Below are positions 1 through 7,446 of a stretch of DNA of 64,000 bases, piece by piece. Positions within the stretch are counted from its first letter, which is position 1; every line of letters starts with the position of its first letter. A program made the translations under genes and the position numbers. This stretch comes from Actinomyces capricornis (GTDB lineage: Bacteria; Actinomycetota; Actinomycetes; Actinomycetales; Actinomycetaceae), in assembly GCF_019974135.1 (NCBI RefSeq), contig NZ_AP025017.1:992001-1056000 (forward strand). The letters are read 5' to 3'. The notes beneath the pieces are model-generated. The model had not been told where the DNA came from. It did not search any database and saw only the letters and a program-made list of their open reading frames with translations.

Positions 1-72
1 ACCCGGGCAATGCCGCCCATCACACGCCCTGGGCGGCCTCAGGCGGCCCTGGGCGCCCCGGGCCGCCCAGGC

Positions 73-111
73 GCGAGACCCGTGCCGGCGGGTCGCCGGC
101 ACGGGCCTCGC
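73..111 (-). terminator. Hairpin terminator after the Rpf-like gene
   Basis: Arms at 79-89 and 95-105 pair perfectly around a 5-nt loop, and gcgag/ctcgc extend the stem outwards to 73-111. It lies just past the stop codon of the minus-strand gene ending at 147. No U-tract follows, which is common in high-GC actinobacteria. Termination is inferred from position and stability. Confidence 0.55.
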
Positions 112-146
112 GATGTCAGTCGCTGCGACGGCAGTCGCTCAGCGGC

Positions 147-1133
147 TCAGTACCAGCCCACGGCCTCGGAGTGGGCCCAGGCGCCGCAGGGGCTGCCGTA
201 GCGCTCGGAGATGTAGCCCAGCCCCCAGGTGATCTGGGTGGTGGGGTTGGTCTGCCAGTCGGCCCCGGCAGCCGCCATCTTGTTGCCGGGCAGGGACTGG
301 GGGATGCCGTAGGCGCCCGAGGAGGGGTTCTCGGCCTGGTAGTTCCAGTTGGACTCCCGCTCCCACAGGCTCACCAGGCAGGAGAACTCCGAGTCGTTCC
401 AGCCGTAGCCGGCCATCATCGACTTGGCGATGGCCTGGGCCCCGGCCGCGTCGGTGCCCGCCTCGGCGACGGGGGCGGGGGCGGGTGCGGCCTCGGCGGG
501 CGCCTCAGCGGCGGGAGCCTCCGCCGGGGCCTCAGGGGTGGCCTGCTGCTGGGCGCCGGTGCCCTTGAGAACGACCTCATCGACCTTCTGGGCGACCACG
601 ACGGTGGACACGGCCTCGCGGGAGACCTCCTGACCGCCCACACTGGCCACCTGGTAGGTGGTGCGCGTCACGCCGTCGACGCCCTCGGTCTCGACCTTGG
701 TCTCACCCGCGGGCAGGGAGTCGGTCTCCTTCTCCACCGTGCCGTGGGCCTCGGTGACATCCTCGGTGACGGTGGAGAACTGGGTGCTCTCGCCCTCGAC
801 GGGGGCCGGGGCGCCCGCCTCGCTGCCGCCGCCCTGGACCTCGCCCCGGGCCTCGCCGCCCAGCGCGGTCAGCGAGCCGGCGCTCACGCCGCCCTCGCCC
901 TCGTCCTGGGCGAGCACGGCGGCGTAGGCGCCACCGGAGACCGCCAGGGACAGCACGGCGGCCGCACCCCCGGCGCGGAAGAGCATGGGGCTCAGCGGGG
1001 TCTTGGCCGGCCCCTCGGCGCGACGGCGCCCGTGCCCCCCGGTGGCGGTGCCCCGGGACAGGGACCGCGAGGCCAGGGAGCCGAGCTCCACCAGGGTGGT
1101 GTTCAGCGAACTGGTCTGGGAGTGTCGACCCAC
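147..1133 (-). CDS. Rpf-like secreted muralytic protein with G5 domain
   Basis: Probable exported peptidoglycan-active protein of the resuscitation-promoting-factor/transglycosylase type. It has a basic N-terminus, one hydrophobic signal-anchor (about residues 50-74), a G5 domain (about 115-192, with the typical TxYxVxxV-type strands), an Ala/Pro/Glu-rich linker, and a C-terminal lysozyme-like domain (about 240-328). The latter carries the WERESNWN segment, whose first Glu is the likely catalytic acid, followed by AYGIPQSLPG. I chose the GTG at 1133 because AAGGA lies 8 nt upstream; an in-frame GTG at 1166 would add 11 residues but has no ribosome site. The family cleaves glycan strands outside the membrane during growth and resuscitation. 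The same Ala/Pro/Glu linker style recurs in the NlpC/P60 protein at 39609. It is transcribed alone, away from tatD, with a terminator hairpin downstream. Confidence 0.85.
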   Translation of the reverse strand: MGRHSQTSSLNTTLVELGSLASRSLSRGTATGGHGRRRAEGPAKTPLSPMLFRAGGAAAVLSLAVSGGAYAAVLAQDEGEGGVSAGSLTALGGEARGEVQGGGSEAGAPAPVEGESTQFSTVTEDVTEAHGTVEKETDSLPAGETKVETEGVDGVTRTTYQVASVGGQEVSREAVSTVVVAQKVDEVVLKGTGAQQQATPEAPAEAPAAEAPAEAAPAPAPVAEAGTDAAGAQAIAKSMMAGYGWNDSEFSCLVSLWERESNWNYQAENPSSGAYGIPQSLPGNKMAAAGADWQTNPTTQITWGLGYISERYGSPCGAWAHSEAVGWY

Positions 1134-1273
1134 GATGTCATTCCTTCGGTAGACGGCTCGTGCCACCGTAACGGATCGTTCGGGGATCTGACTATGCGTC
1201 CCCTCACAGCGTTGACGGCTTGTGACTGAACCGTGCAGATCTCAACTGACTCCCACCTGGTGCGAACCTGAGA

Positions 1274-2245
1274 TCATGCTGAGGGTTGATGATCGCGGTG
1301 CCGCTCTCCGCCCGCGGGCGGCCACCACCCGTAGACCTCCTGGGTGGTGGCCTGGAGCCTGGCGCACAGGCCCTCCAGGTCCCGCCCCCTGAGCTCGGCC
1401 AGGAATCCCACGGTGGCGCCCATGAGGTAGGAGGCGTTGGGCCGCCCCCGCCAGGGCTTGGGCGGCAGGTAGGGGGCGTCGGTCTCCACCAGGAGGAGCT
1501 CCTCGGGCAGGCGGCGCACGGCGGCGCGCAGCCCCTCATTGGCGGGGTAGGTCACAGGACCGGCGATGGAGGCGTACCAGCCGTGCTCGGCGCAGGCCCG
1601 CGCCAGCTCCTCCCCTCCGGAGAAGCAGTGGAAGACGGTGCGGGCCGGGGCGCCGTCGGCCTCCAGCACCTCCACGCAGGCGGCGTGGGCGTCGCGGTCG
1701 TGGATCTGCAGGGGCAGGTCGAGCTCCTTGGCCAGGGCGATATGGGCGCGGAAGGACTCGCGCTGGACCCGGGCGCCGCGCTCACCGGTGCGGAAGAGGT
1801 CCATGCCGGTCTCCCCCACGGCCACCACGACCTCGCGGTTGGCGGCGATGGTGGCCTCCAGGCGGGACAGGGCCTCGTCCAGGCCAGTGGCGTGGTGGTC
1901 CTCGAGGCGCGGCTCCAGGCCGTCGGGGCCCACCTCGCGCACCCCCGCGTGGCTGACAGCCTCATTGGGGTGGATGGCCAGGGCCACGCGCACACCCTCC
2001 AGGGCGCGGGCCAGGGCCAGGCTGGGCTCCCAGGCGGGCAGCTCGCAGGCCGAGGTGAGGATCCGGGTCACCCCAGCGGCCCGGGCCCGCTCGACCAGCT
2101 CGGCGGCGCCGAGCGGGTCATGGGAGCCCGGCCCCGCCGACTCCCCGGGATAGGGCAGGTGGGCGTGGTTGTCGGTGACCGGCCCGGGCAGGGGGGCGAC
2201 GGCGTCGGCGGGCGGCCAGGAGCGGTCGCGCCGGGAGCGGCTCAC
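1274..2245 (-). CDS. tatD: TatD-family metal-dependent DNase
   Basis: TatD/YcfH hydrolase of the amidohydrolase TIM-barrel superfamily, about 323 aa, normal for the family. Visible metal-site motifs: the N-terminal DNHAHL (HxH), VAVGETGMD with its metal Glu, the IHDRDA His, VFHCFSGG, and the C-terminal LLVETDAPYL Asp. Family members are 3'-5' exonucleases/deoxyribonucleases acting in DNA repair or turnover. The GTG at 2245 is preferred because GGGGAG lies just upstream and the conserved domain begins about 20 residues later. The frame stays open to a GTG at 2317, which nearly touches the metG stop but lacks a ribosome site. It lies directly downstream of metG on the same strand, a gene order seen in many bacteria, so metG-tatD are probably cotranscribed. 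Confidence 0.9.
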   Translation of the reverse strand: MSRSRRDRSWPPADAVAPLPGPVTDNHAHLPYPGESAGPGSHDPLGAAELVERARAAGVTRILTSACELPAWEPSLALARALEGVRVALAIHPNEAVSHAGVREVGPDGLEPRLEDHHATGLDEALSRLEATIAANREVVVAVGETGMDLFRTGERGARVQRESFRAHIALAKELDLPLQIHDRDAHAACVEVLEADGAPARTVFHCFSGGEELARACAEHGWYASIAGPVTYPANEGLRAAVRRLPEELLLVETDAPYLPPKPWRGRPNASYLMGATVGFLAELRGRDLEGLCARLQATTQEVYGWWPPAGGERHRDHQPSA

Positions 2246-2318
2246 CGCGCCCTCCCCTCTGTCGTGCCTCCAGTGCCTCCGGGCCCCATCAACGCTCTCC
2301 TCATCGTGCCCGGGCACC

Positions 2319-4163
2319 TCAGGCCCCGGCGTCGGGCAGGGTGGCGGCGTAGCGGGCCAGCTCCTCCTCCACGATGGACTCCTCCAGCTTGGTGAACACG
2401 GGGGCCGGCTTGGCCACCGCGGCGCCCACGGTCACCGGGTGGCGCCGCCAGGCGGGGGCGTCGGAGTAGTCCCCAGTGATGATGGGGTAGCCGCTGCGGC
2501 CCTCGAAGGCCTCGGGCAGGGCCTGGTGGTCCAGCTCCTCGGCCTCCTCGATGCGGGGCATGGGCGCGATCCGGCCCTCCCCGCCCAGGATGCGGTCCAC
2601 GGCATTGGCCGAGTGGGGCAGGAAGGGCGAGAGCAGGAGGTTGAGGTCGGACACCGCCTGGGCCAGGGTGTGCAGGATCGTGGACAGCCGCAGCCAGGCC
2701 TCGGAGCCCTCCTCGCCCTTGAGCTTGAACGGCTGGGTGTCGGCCACGTACTTGTTGGCCTCCCCCACCAGGCGCATGGCCTCACCCAGGGCCGCCTTCT
2801 GGCGGTGGCGGGCGATGAGGCCCCCCACGGTGGTGAAGCCGGCCTCGATGGCCTCCAGCAGGGCCCGGTCCTCCTCCTGGAGCTCATCGGGGGCGGGGAT
2901 GGCGCCGAAGCGCTTGTGGATCATGGAGGCGGTGCGGTTGACCAGGTTGCCCCAGCCCGCAACGAGCTCGCCGTTGGTGCGGCGCACGAACTCCGCCCAG
3001 GTGAAGTCGGCGTCGGCGGTCTCGGGGCCGGCGGCGCAGATGAAGTAGCGCAGGGCGTCGGCCTGGTAGCGCTGGAGGAAGTCGCGCACGTAGATGACGA
3101 TGCCATGGGAGGAGGAGAACTTCCTGCCCTCCATGGTCAGGAACTCGCTGGAGACCACCTCGGTGGGCAGGTTGAGCACGCCCAGCTCGCCGGGGGCTCC
3201 CCCGCGCTCGCCCTGACCATTGTGGCCCAGGAGCTCGGCGGGCCAGATCTGGGAGTGGAAGACGATGTTGTCCTTGCCCATGAAGTAGTAGGACAGGGCC
3301 TCGGGGTCGTTCCACCAGGCGCGCCAGGCCTCGGGGTCCCCGCTGCGCCGCGCCCACTCGATGGAGGCCGACAGGTAGCCGATGACGGCGTCGAACCAGA
3401 CGTAGAGGCGCTTGGTGGGCCGGTCCTCCCAGCCCGGCACCGGGATGCCCCAGTCGATGTCGCGGGTCATGGCGCGCGGGCGGATGTCGTCCAGGAGGTT
3501 CTGGGAGAACTTGATGACATTGGGGCGCCAGGTGCCCGAGGACTCGCGCTCATCGAGCCAGGCGCCCAGGGCGGCGGCCAGGGCCGGCAGGTCGAGGAAC
3601 CAGTGGGTGGACTCCACGAACTCGGGGGCCTCGCCATTGATGCGCGAGCGCGGGTCGATGAGGTCGGTGGGGTCGAGCTGGTTGCCGCAGGTGTCGCACT
3701 GGTCCCCGCGGGCACCGGCGGCGCCGCAGATGGGGCAGGTGCCCTCGATATAGCGGTCGGGCAGGGTGCGGCCGGTGGAGGGGGAGATGGCCGAGCGGGT
3801 GACCTGCTGGACCATGTAGCCGTTGTCCCGCACGGTGCGGAACATCTCCTGGACCACGGCGTAGTGGTTGCCGGCCGTGGTGCGGGTGAACAGGTCGTAG
3901 GACAGGCCCAGGGCAACGAGGTCCTCGACGATGAGGCGGTTGTTGCGGTCGGCGAGCTCGCGGGCGCTGATCCCCTCCTCGTCGGCGGCCACGAGGATCG
4001 GGGTGCCGTGCTCGTCGGTGCCCGAGACCATGAGGACGTCGTGGCCCGCCATGCGCATGTAGCGGGAGAAGACGTCCGAGGGGACGCCGAATCCGGCGAC
4101 GTGACCGATGTGGCGGGGGCCGTTGGCGTAGGGCCAGGCGACCGCGGAGAGGATGTGCGTCAT
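2319..4163 (-). CDS. metG: Methionyl-tRNA synthetase
   Basis: Class I aminoacyl-tRNA synthetase charging tRNA-Met in the cytosol, 614 aa. The HIGH signature is present as HIGH near residue 18 after the WPYANGP segment, and the KMSKS signature appears as [10 protein letters not shown] zinc-knuckle insertion carries two CxxC pairs (CPIC and CDTC). The C-terminal anticodon-binding helical domain is complete, and there is no C-terminal Trbp111-like extension. The ATG at 4163 opens straight into the conserved [15 protein letters not shown] sequence. A TAGGCT hexamer sits 7 nt upstream, so the mRNA is probably leaderless. The gene diverges from the membrane-protein gene at 4317 and is followed by tatD. 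Confidence 0.97.
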   Translation of the reverse strand: MTHILSAVAWPYANGPRHIGHVAGFGVPSDVFSRYMRMAGHDVLMVSGTDEHGTPILVAADEEGISARELADRNNRLIVEDLVALGLSYDLFTRTTAGNHYAVVQEMFRTVRDNGYMVQQVTRSAISPSTGRTLPDRYIEGTCPICGAAGARGDQCDTCGNQLDPTDLIDPRSRINGEAPEFVESTHWFLDLPALAAALGAWLDERESSGTWRPNVIKFSQNLLDDIRPRAMTRDIDWGIPVPGWEDRPTKRLYVWFDAVIGYLSASIEWARRSGDPEAWRAWWNDPEALSYYFMGKDNIVFHSQIWPAELLGHNGQGERGGAPGELGVLNLPTEVVSSEFLTMEGRKFSSSHGIVIYVRDFLQRYQADALRYFICAAGPETADADFTWAEFVRRTNGELVAGWGNLVNRTASMIHKRFGAIPAPDELQEEDRALLEAIEAGFTTVGGLIARHRQKAALGEAMRLVGEANKYVADTQPFKLKGEEGSEAWLRLSTILHTLAQAVSDLNLLLSPFLPHSANAVDRILGGEGRIAPMPRIEEAEELDHQALPEAFEGRSGYPIITGDYSDAPAWRRHPVTVGAAVAKPAPVFTKLEESIVEEELARYAATLPDAGA

Positions 4164-4170
4164 GGGCCAT

Positions 4171-4176
4171 AGCCTA
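4171..4176 (-). promoter_or_regulatory. Leaderless -10 of metG
   Basis: TAGGCT on the minus strand lies 7 nt before the metG ATG, so transcription would start at or next to the A of the start codon. No Shine-Dalgarno sequence is present. Function is inferred from sequence and spacing. Confidence 0.6.
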
Positions 4177-4316
4177 TCCGCTCGGCACTCGGGGTCCGTA
4201 TGGTGTCCTCAGCGGCACCGCCCACGGGCCGCCGCCCCGCCGGCGGGTCCGGCCCTCCTGCACGGGCCCGGCCCAGCCCGCAGCCGTGAAGCACAGCGTC
4301 AAGGAAGGTCGTGCCG

Positions 4317-5651
4317 ATGACTGATCCCCACCACGACGTCCAGTCGGGCCATGTCCCGGGCACTCCCGTGCACGACCAGTACGCCGCCACAGCCGCCTAC
4401 CCCCAGGGGCATGTCGGCTCCCTGGGCGGGCCCTTCCAGGAGGGGGCGCCCCCGGCGGGCTCCGCGAGCGCGCCGGAGGGGGCCAGCGCGCCGATTCCGA
4501 TGGGCTCGCCGGTCCCGGCTGCAGCACCGGCCGCATCTCAGCAGCCTGCGGCACCGGCAGTGCCGCAGGCACCGGCGGCCTCGAGCGCCCCTCCTGCCGG
4601 CGCACCGGGGCTGGCCCAGCCCCCGGGGGCGCCGGGCTCGCCGTGGCTGCAGGGGCAGCAGGCCCCACAGGCCCAGCCCAGTGGCGGCGTCGGGTACCCG
4701 CAGGTGGGCTATCCGGGTGACGCCTCCGCGCCGGCCGTGGGCCGGCCGGCCGGCCACCCCGCCACGGGGGGATCGCCGTCGGGGCACCCCTCGGGCTACC
4801 ACCAGACCTCCCCCTACACCTCTTATCCGGGGCATCCCCAGGGCGCCGGGCCCGCGCAGCCCGCCTACCAGCCCTCGGCCGTCTCGGCGCAGCAGCCCTC
4901 CGCCTACCAGGCGGTGCCGGCCTCGCCCTACCAGGCGGCCCCGGCCTACCAGCCGGCGCTCCAGCCCTCAGCAGCTTCGGCGCAGCTGCCCCCCTACCAG
5001 GGCGCGGCCCTCCCGGCCGCGGGCACCGGGCAGCCGTGGGCCGCACCGCCGGCCCAGGCGCCCCAGCCCTCCCACCCGACCCCCGCACCGGCGGCGCGGC
5101 GCACCAGGGGCCCATCGATCGTCATGGGGGTCGGGGTGCTGCTGATCCTCGCGGGCCTGGTGATCATGACGTGGTCCTACTGGACGTACTTCAGCGCGGA
5201 GAGCGCTTTCACCGAGATCAGCGCCACGGGCGCGGTGCGGGCCGAGCTGAGCGCCGGGGAGGAGTACGGGCTGTACCACACCTCGGGGGAGCCGCCGCAG
5301 TGCACGGTGAGCGACCCCGATGGCCAGGAGGTCAGGATCATCGATCGGCACGACGTCAAAGTCCATGACTACCTGCATTTCGCCACCTTCAAGGCCGAGG
5401 CCTCGGGCTCCCATGTCATCTCCTGCGAGAGCAGCCCCGGCGACTCGGTATGGGCGAGCATGCTGATCAACCGGGGCGACATCGAGCACACCCCGATGAT
5501 CTTCTTCTTTGGGGCAGCGCTGGCATTGGTGGGCTTCGTCCCGGTGATCGTCGGCTCGGTGGTGCGCATGCGCCGCAACAGGGCCTTCCTGCGGGCCCTG
5601 GCCGCCTCCTCCGCCCCTGGCGGCCCGGGCCAGTTCCACCCCGGCCCCTAA
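4317..5651 (+). CDS. Pro/Ala-rich membrane protein, unknown function
   Basis: About 444 aa. Residues 1 to about 260 are low-complexity, rich in Pro, Ala, Gln, Gly and Ser, with recurring YQ/AYQ blocks and no hydrophobic stretch, so probably disordered and cytoplasmic. Then comes a transmembrane segment (VLLILAGLVIMTWSYW), an extracytoplasmic domain of about 95 residues with two Cys (PPQCTVS and VISCESS, possibly a disulfide), a second transmembrane segment (FFFGAALALVGFVPVIVG) and a short basic tail. The ATG at 4317 is chosen over the GTG at 4311 because AAGGAAGG ends 8 nt upstream of it. I recognise no named family. It is transcribed divergently from metG, and a 70-bp palindrome begins 8 bp after its stop codon. 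Confidence 0.75.
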   Translation: MTDPHHDVQSGHVPGTPVHDQYAATAAYPQGHVGSLGGPFQEGAPPAGSASAPEGASAPIPMGSPVPAAAPAASQQPAAPAVPQAPAASSAPPAGAPGLAQPPGAPGSPWLQGQQAPQAQPSGGVGYPQVGYPGDASAPAVGRPAGHPATGGSPSGHPSGYHQTSPYTSYPGHPQGAGPAQPAYQPSAVSAQQPSAYQAVPASPYQAAPAYQPALQPSAASAQLPPYQGAALPAAGTGQPWAAPPAQAPQPSHPTPAPAARRTRGPSIVMGVGVLLILAGLVIMTWSYWTYFSAESAFTEISATGAVRAELSAGEEYGLYHTSGEPPQCTVSDPDGQEVRIIDRHDVKVHDYLHFATFKAEASGSHVISCESSPGDSVWASMLINRGDIEHTPMIFFFGAALALVGFVPVIVGSVVRMRRNRAFLRALAASSAPGGPGQFHPGP

Positions 5652-5659
5652 CCCCTTCT

Positions 5660-5729
5660 TTTCGACAATTTGCATGAGATCGTACTTCTCCGGGCCTGGA
5701 GAAGTACGATCTCATGCAAATTGTCGAAA
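5660..5729. repeat. PAL-A copy 1: 70-bp perfect palindrome
   Basis: Two 32-bp arms (5660-5691 and 5698-5729) are perfect reverse complements around a 6-nt loop. The outer end reads TTTCGACAATTTGCAT, unusually AT-rich here. A second copy of identical length lies at 52807-52876. This copy sits between convergent genes and could also terminate transcription both ways, but the second copy's divergent context argues that this is a dispersed element. Confidence 0.9.
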
Positions 5730-5732
5730 GGT

Positions 5733-6314
5733 TCAGGGGGAGGTGGTGAGCTCGACCCCGGCCTGCGCCAGGGCGGCGCGGGCGGCGGCCCCCTGCTCGG
5801 GCGTCACGGGCGCCGTCAGGTCGGTCATCACCCGCACCCGATAACCACGGGCGGCACCGTCCAGGGCGGTGTCCTTGACGCAGTGCGACTCGGCCAGGCC
5901 GATGACATCCAGATCGGTGATCCCCTCAGCCGCCAGGATCCGCTGCAGGCTGGTGCCGCTGTCGTCCACACCCTCGAAGCCCGAGTAGGCGGCCGAGTAC
6001 TGGCCCTTCTTCACCGCCACATCCACCTCCACCTCGGCCAGTGCCTCGTGAAGATCGGCCTCCCGAGTGCCCGCCACCCCGTGCGGGGGCCAGGTGTCCA
6101 CATAGTCCGGTTCCTCGGAGAAGTGGCGGCCCGGGTCGATATGCCAGTCCTGGGTGGTCACCACCATGTCGTAGTCCTCACGGTGGGCGGTGGCATAGGC
6201 GGCCACCCTCCGGGCGACGTCGTTGCCCCCGTTCACGGGCAGGGCACCGCCCTCGCAGAAGGTGGGCTGAACATCGACGATGACGAGGGCGCGGCGGCGA
6301 GGCTGTGCGGTCAT
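5733..6314 (-). CDS. pncA: Nicotinamidase (isochorismatase family)
   Basis: 193-aa cysteine hydrolase that deamidates nicotinamide to nicotinate for NAD salvage in the cytosol. The catalytic triad is visible: Asp14 (VIVDVQPTF), Lys in VAVKKGQY and Cys in AESHCVKDTALDG. The metal-binding stretch TTQDWHIDPGRHF carries the expected Asp-x-His...His, and the cis-peptide-type segment precedes the Cys. Length matches PncA rather than the longer isochorismatases. The start at 6314 is supported by TAGGCT 6 nt upstream (leaderless). It converges on the gene ending at 5651, and its stop codon lies 3 bp from palindrome PAL-A. Confidence 0.9.
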   Translation of the reverse strand: MTAQPRRRALVIVDVQPTFCEGGALPVNGGNDVARRVAAYATAHREDYDMVVTTQDWHIDPGRHFSEEPDYVDTWPPHGVAGTREADLHEALAEVEVDVAVKKGQYSAAYSGFEGVDDSGTSLQRILAAEGITDLDVIGLAESHCVKDTALDGAARGYRVRVMTDLTAPVTPEQGAAARAALAQAGVELTTSP

Positions 6315-6320
6315 GCCCCG

Positions 6321-6326
6321 AGCCTA
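6321..6326 (-). promoter_or_regulatory. Leaderless -10 of pncA
   Basis: TAGGCT, 6 nt before the ATG of the nicotinamidase gene, with no ribosome-binding site between. Same arrangement as metG. Confidence 0.6.
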
Positions 6327-6395
6327 ACGGTGCGGCCGCCTCGGCGCGCCCCGATCAGCCCCGGGGTGCCCCCGACTGATCCGCCTGATCCGCGC

Positions 6396-7412
6396 CTACT
6401 CCTGGCGCAGCGCCAGCGCCTCGCGGTAGACCTCATTGGGGCGCAGCCCCGCCTCCCGGGCGGCGCGCCCCGCCGCATCCTTGAGCCGCAGGCCCTGGTC
6501 GGCCAGGGCCAGGGCCGCGCGCGCCGCCTCCCGGGGGTCGGCCGCCTCAGGCCGGGCCCCGGCGACGACGAGGACCACCTCCCCCAGCACACCGGCCTCG
6601 GTGGAGCGGGCCAGCTCCCCCAGGGTGGCGCGGCGGACCTCCTCATGGGTCTTGGTCAGCTCCCGGCACAGGGCCGCGGGGCGGTCCTGGCCCAGGATCT
6701 GCGCCATCATCGTGACCGTCTCATGCACGCGGCGGGGGGACTCGAAGAGCACCATGGTGCGCTCCTCGGCGCTCAGGGCCGTGATCGCCCGACGGCGCTC
6801 CCCCGCACGGCGCGGAAGGAAGCCCTCGAAGCAGAAGCGGTCCGAGGCCAGGCCGGACAGGGCCAGCGCGCTCAGTACCGCCGAGGGCCCGGGGGCCACG
6901 CTCACCTCCACCCCGGCCTCCACCGCCGCCCGCACCAGGCGGTACCCGGGGTCGGAGACCGAGGGCATGCCGGCGTCGCTGACCACCAGGACGCCCTGGC
7001 CCGCGCGCGCCGCCTCGATGAGCTCACCGGCGCGCTGGCGCTCATTGTGCTCATGGAGGGAGACCACACGGCCGGTGATCTCCACCCCGAGCCGCTGGGC
7101 CAGGGCCCGCAGGCGGCGGGTGTCCTCGGCCGCGATGAGCCCAGCGCCGCCCAGCGCCGCCCGCAGGCGGGCACTGGCGTCGGCCGCATTCCCGATGGGG
7201 GTGGCCGCCAAGGTGATGACGCCGGGCCGCAGGCTGTCGGGAGAGCGGTCGGCAGCGCCGTCGTACCCGCCGTCGGAGGCCCTGTCAGAGGCGCTGTCAG
7301 GAGCGCTGTTCAGGACCCGGGCCCCGCCAGTAGCGCCGTCGGGAGGGCCGTCGGTGTCACTGCCGCGCCCCCGGGGAGGAACGCTGGCAGCGGATGGAGC
7401 GGCATCATTCAT
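6396..7412 (-). CDS. rsmI: 16S rRNA 2'-O-methyltransferase RsmI
   Basis: SAM-dependent methylase of the SpoU-unrelated tetrapyrrole-methylase fold that methylates the ribose of C1402 in 16S rRNA. Family signatures: LAATPIGNAAD at the start of the domain, LIAAEDTRR, SLHEHNE, VLVVSDAGMPSVSDPGYRLV and VAPGPSAV. At 338 aa it is longer than the usual 280 or so because of a 60-residue Asp/Ser/Ala-rich N-terminal extension with no obvious fold. No alternative Met or GTG start exists before the domain, and the ATG at 7412 has a leaderless -10. It diverges from pmt with only 34 bp between the two start codons, a pairing of rsmI and pmt that is common in actinobacteria. Confidence 0.93.
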   Translation of the reverse strand: MNDAAPSAASVPPRGRGSDTDGPPDGATGGARVLNSAPDSASDRASDGGYDGAADRSPDSLRPGVITLAATPIGNAADASARLRAALGGAGLIAAEDTRRLRALAQRLGVEITGRVVSLHEHNERQRAGELIEAARAGQGVLVVSDAGMPSVSDPGYRLVRAAVEAGVEVSVAPGPSAVLSALALSGLASDRFCFEGFLPRRAGERRRAITALSAEERTMVLFESPRRVHETVTMMAQILGQDRPAALCRELTKTHEEVRRATLGELARSTEAGVLGEVVLVVAGARPEAADPREAARAALALADQGLRLKDAAGRAAREAGLRPNEVYREALALRQE

Positions 7413-7418
7413 GGGATC

Positions 7419-7424
7419 AGTATG
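7419..7424 (-). promoter_or_regulatory. Leaderless -10 of rsmI
   Basis: CATACT, 6 nt before the rsmI ATG, keeping the critical A2 and T6 of TANNNT. It lies within the 34-bp gap shared with the pmt promoter. Confidence 0.5.
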
Positions 7425-7434
7425 GCGCTGCCCC

Positions 7435-7440
7435 TAGACT
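7435..7440 (+). promoter_or_regulatory. Leaderless -10 of pmt
   Basis: TAGACT followed by 6 nt and then the GTG of pmt at 7447. The two leaderless promoters face away from each other within 34 bp, so their -35 regions must lie within the opposite coding sequences. Confidence 0.6.
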
Positions 7441-7446
7441 CGCAGC

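Noticed and set aside
2169..4172. 667-codon plus-strand open frame opposite metG
   Set aside because: Antisense shadow of an unmistakable methionyl-tRNA synthetase, with Gly/His/Val-rich composition.
5660..5729. PAL-A as a simple bidirectional terminator
   Set aside because: Fits copy 1, but an equal-length copy lies between divergent genes at 52807, so a terminator cannot be the family's general role.
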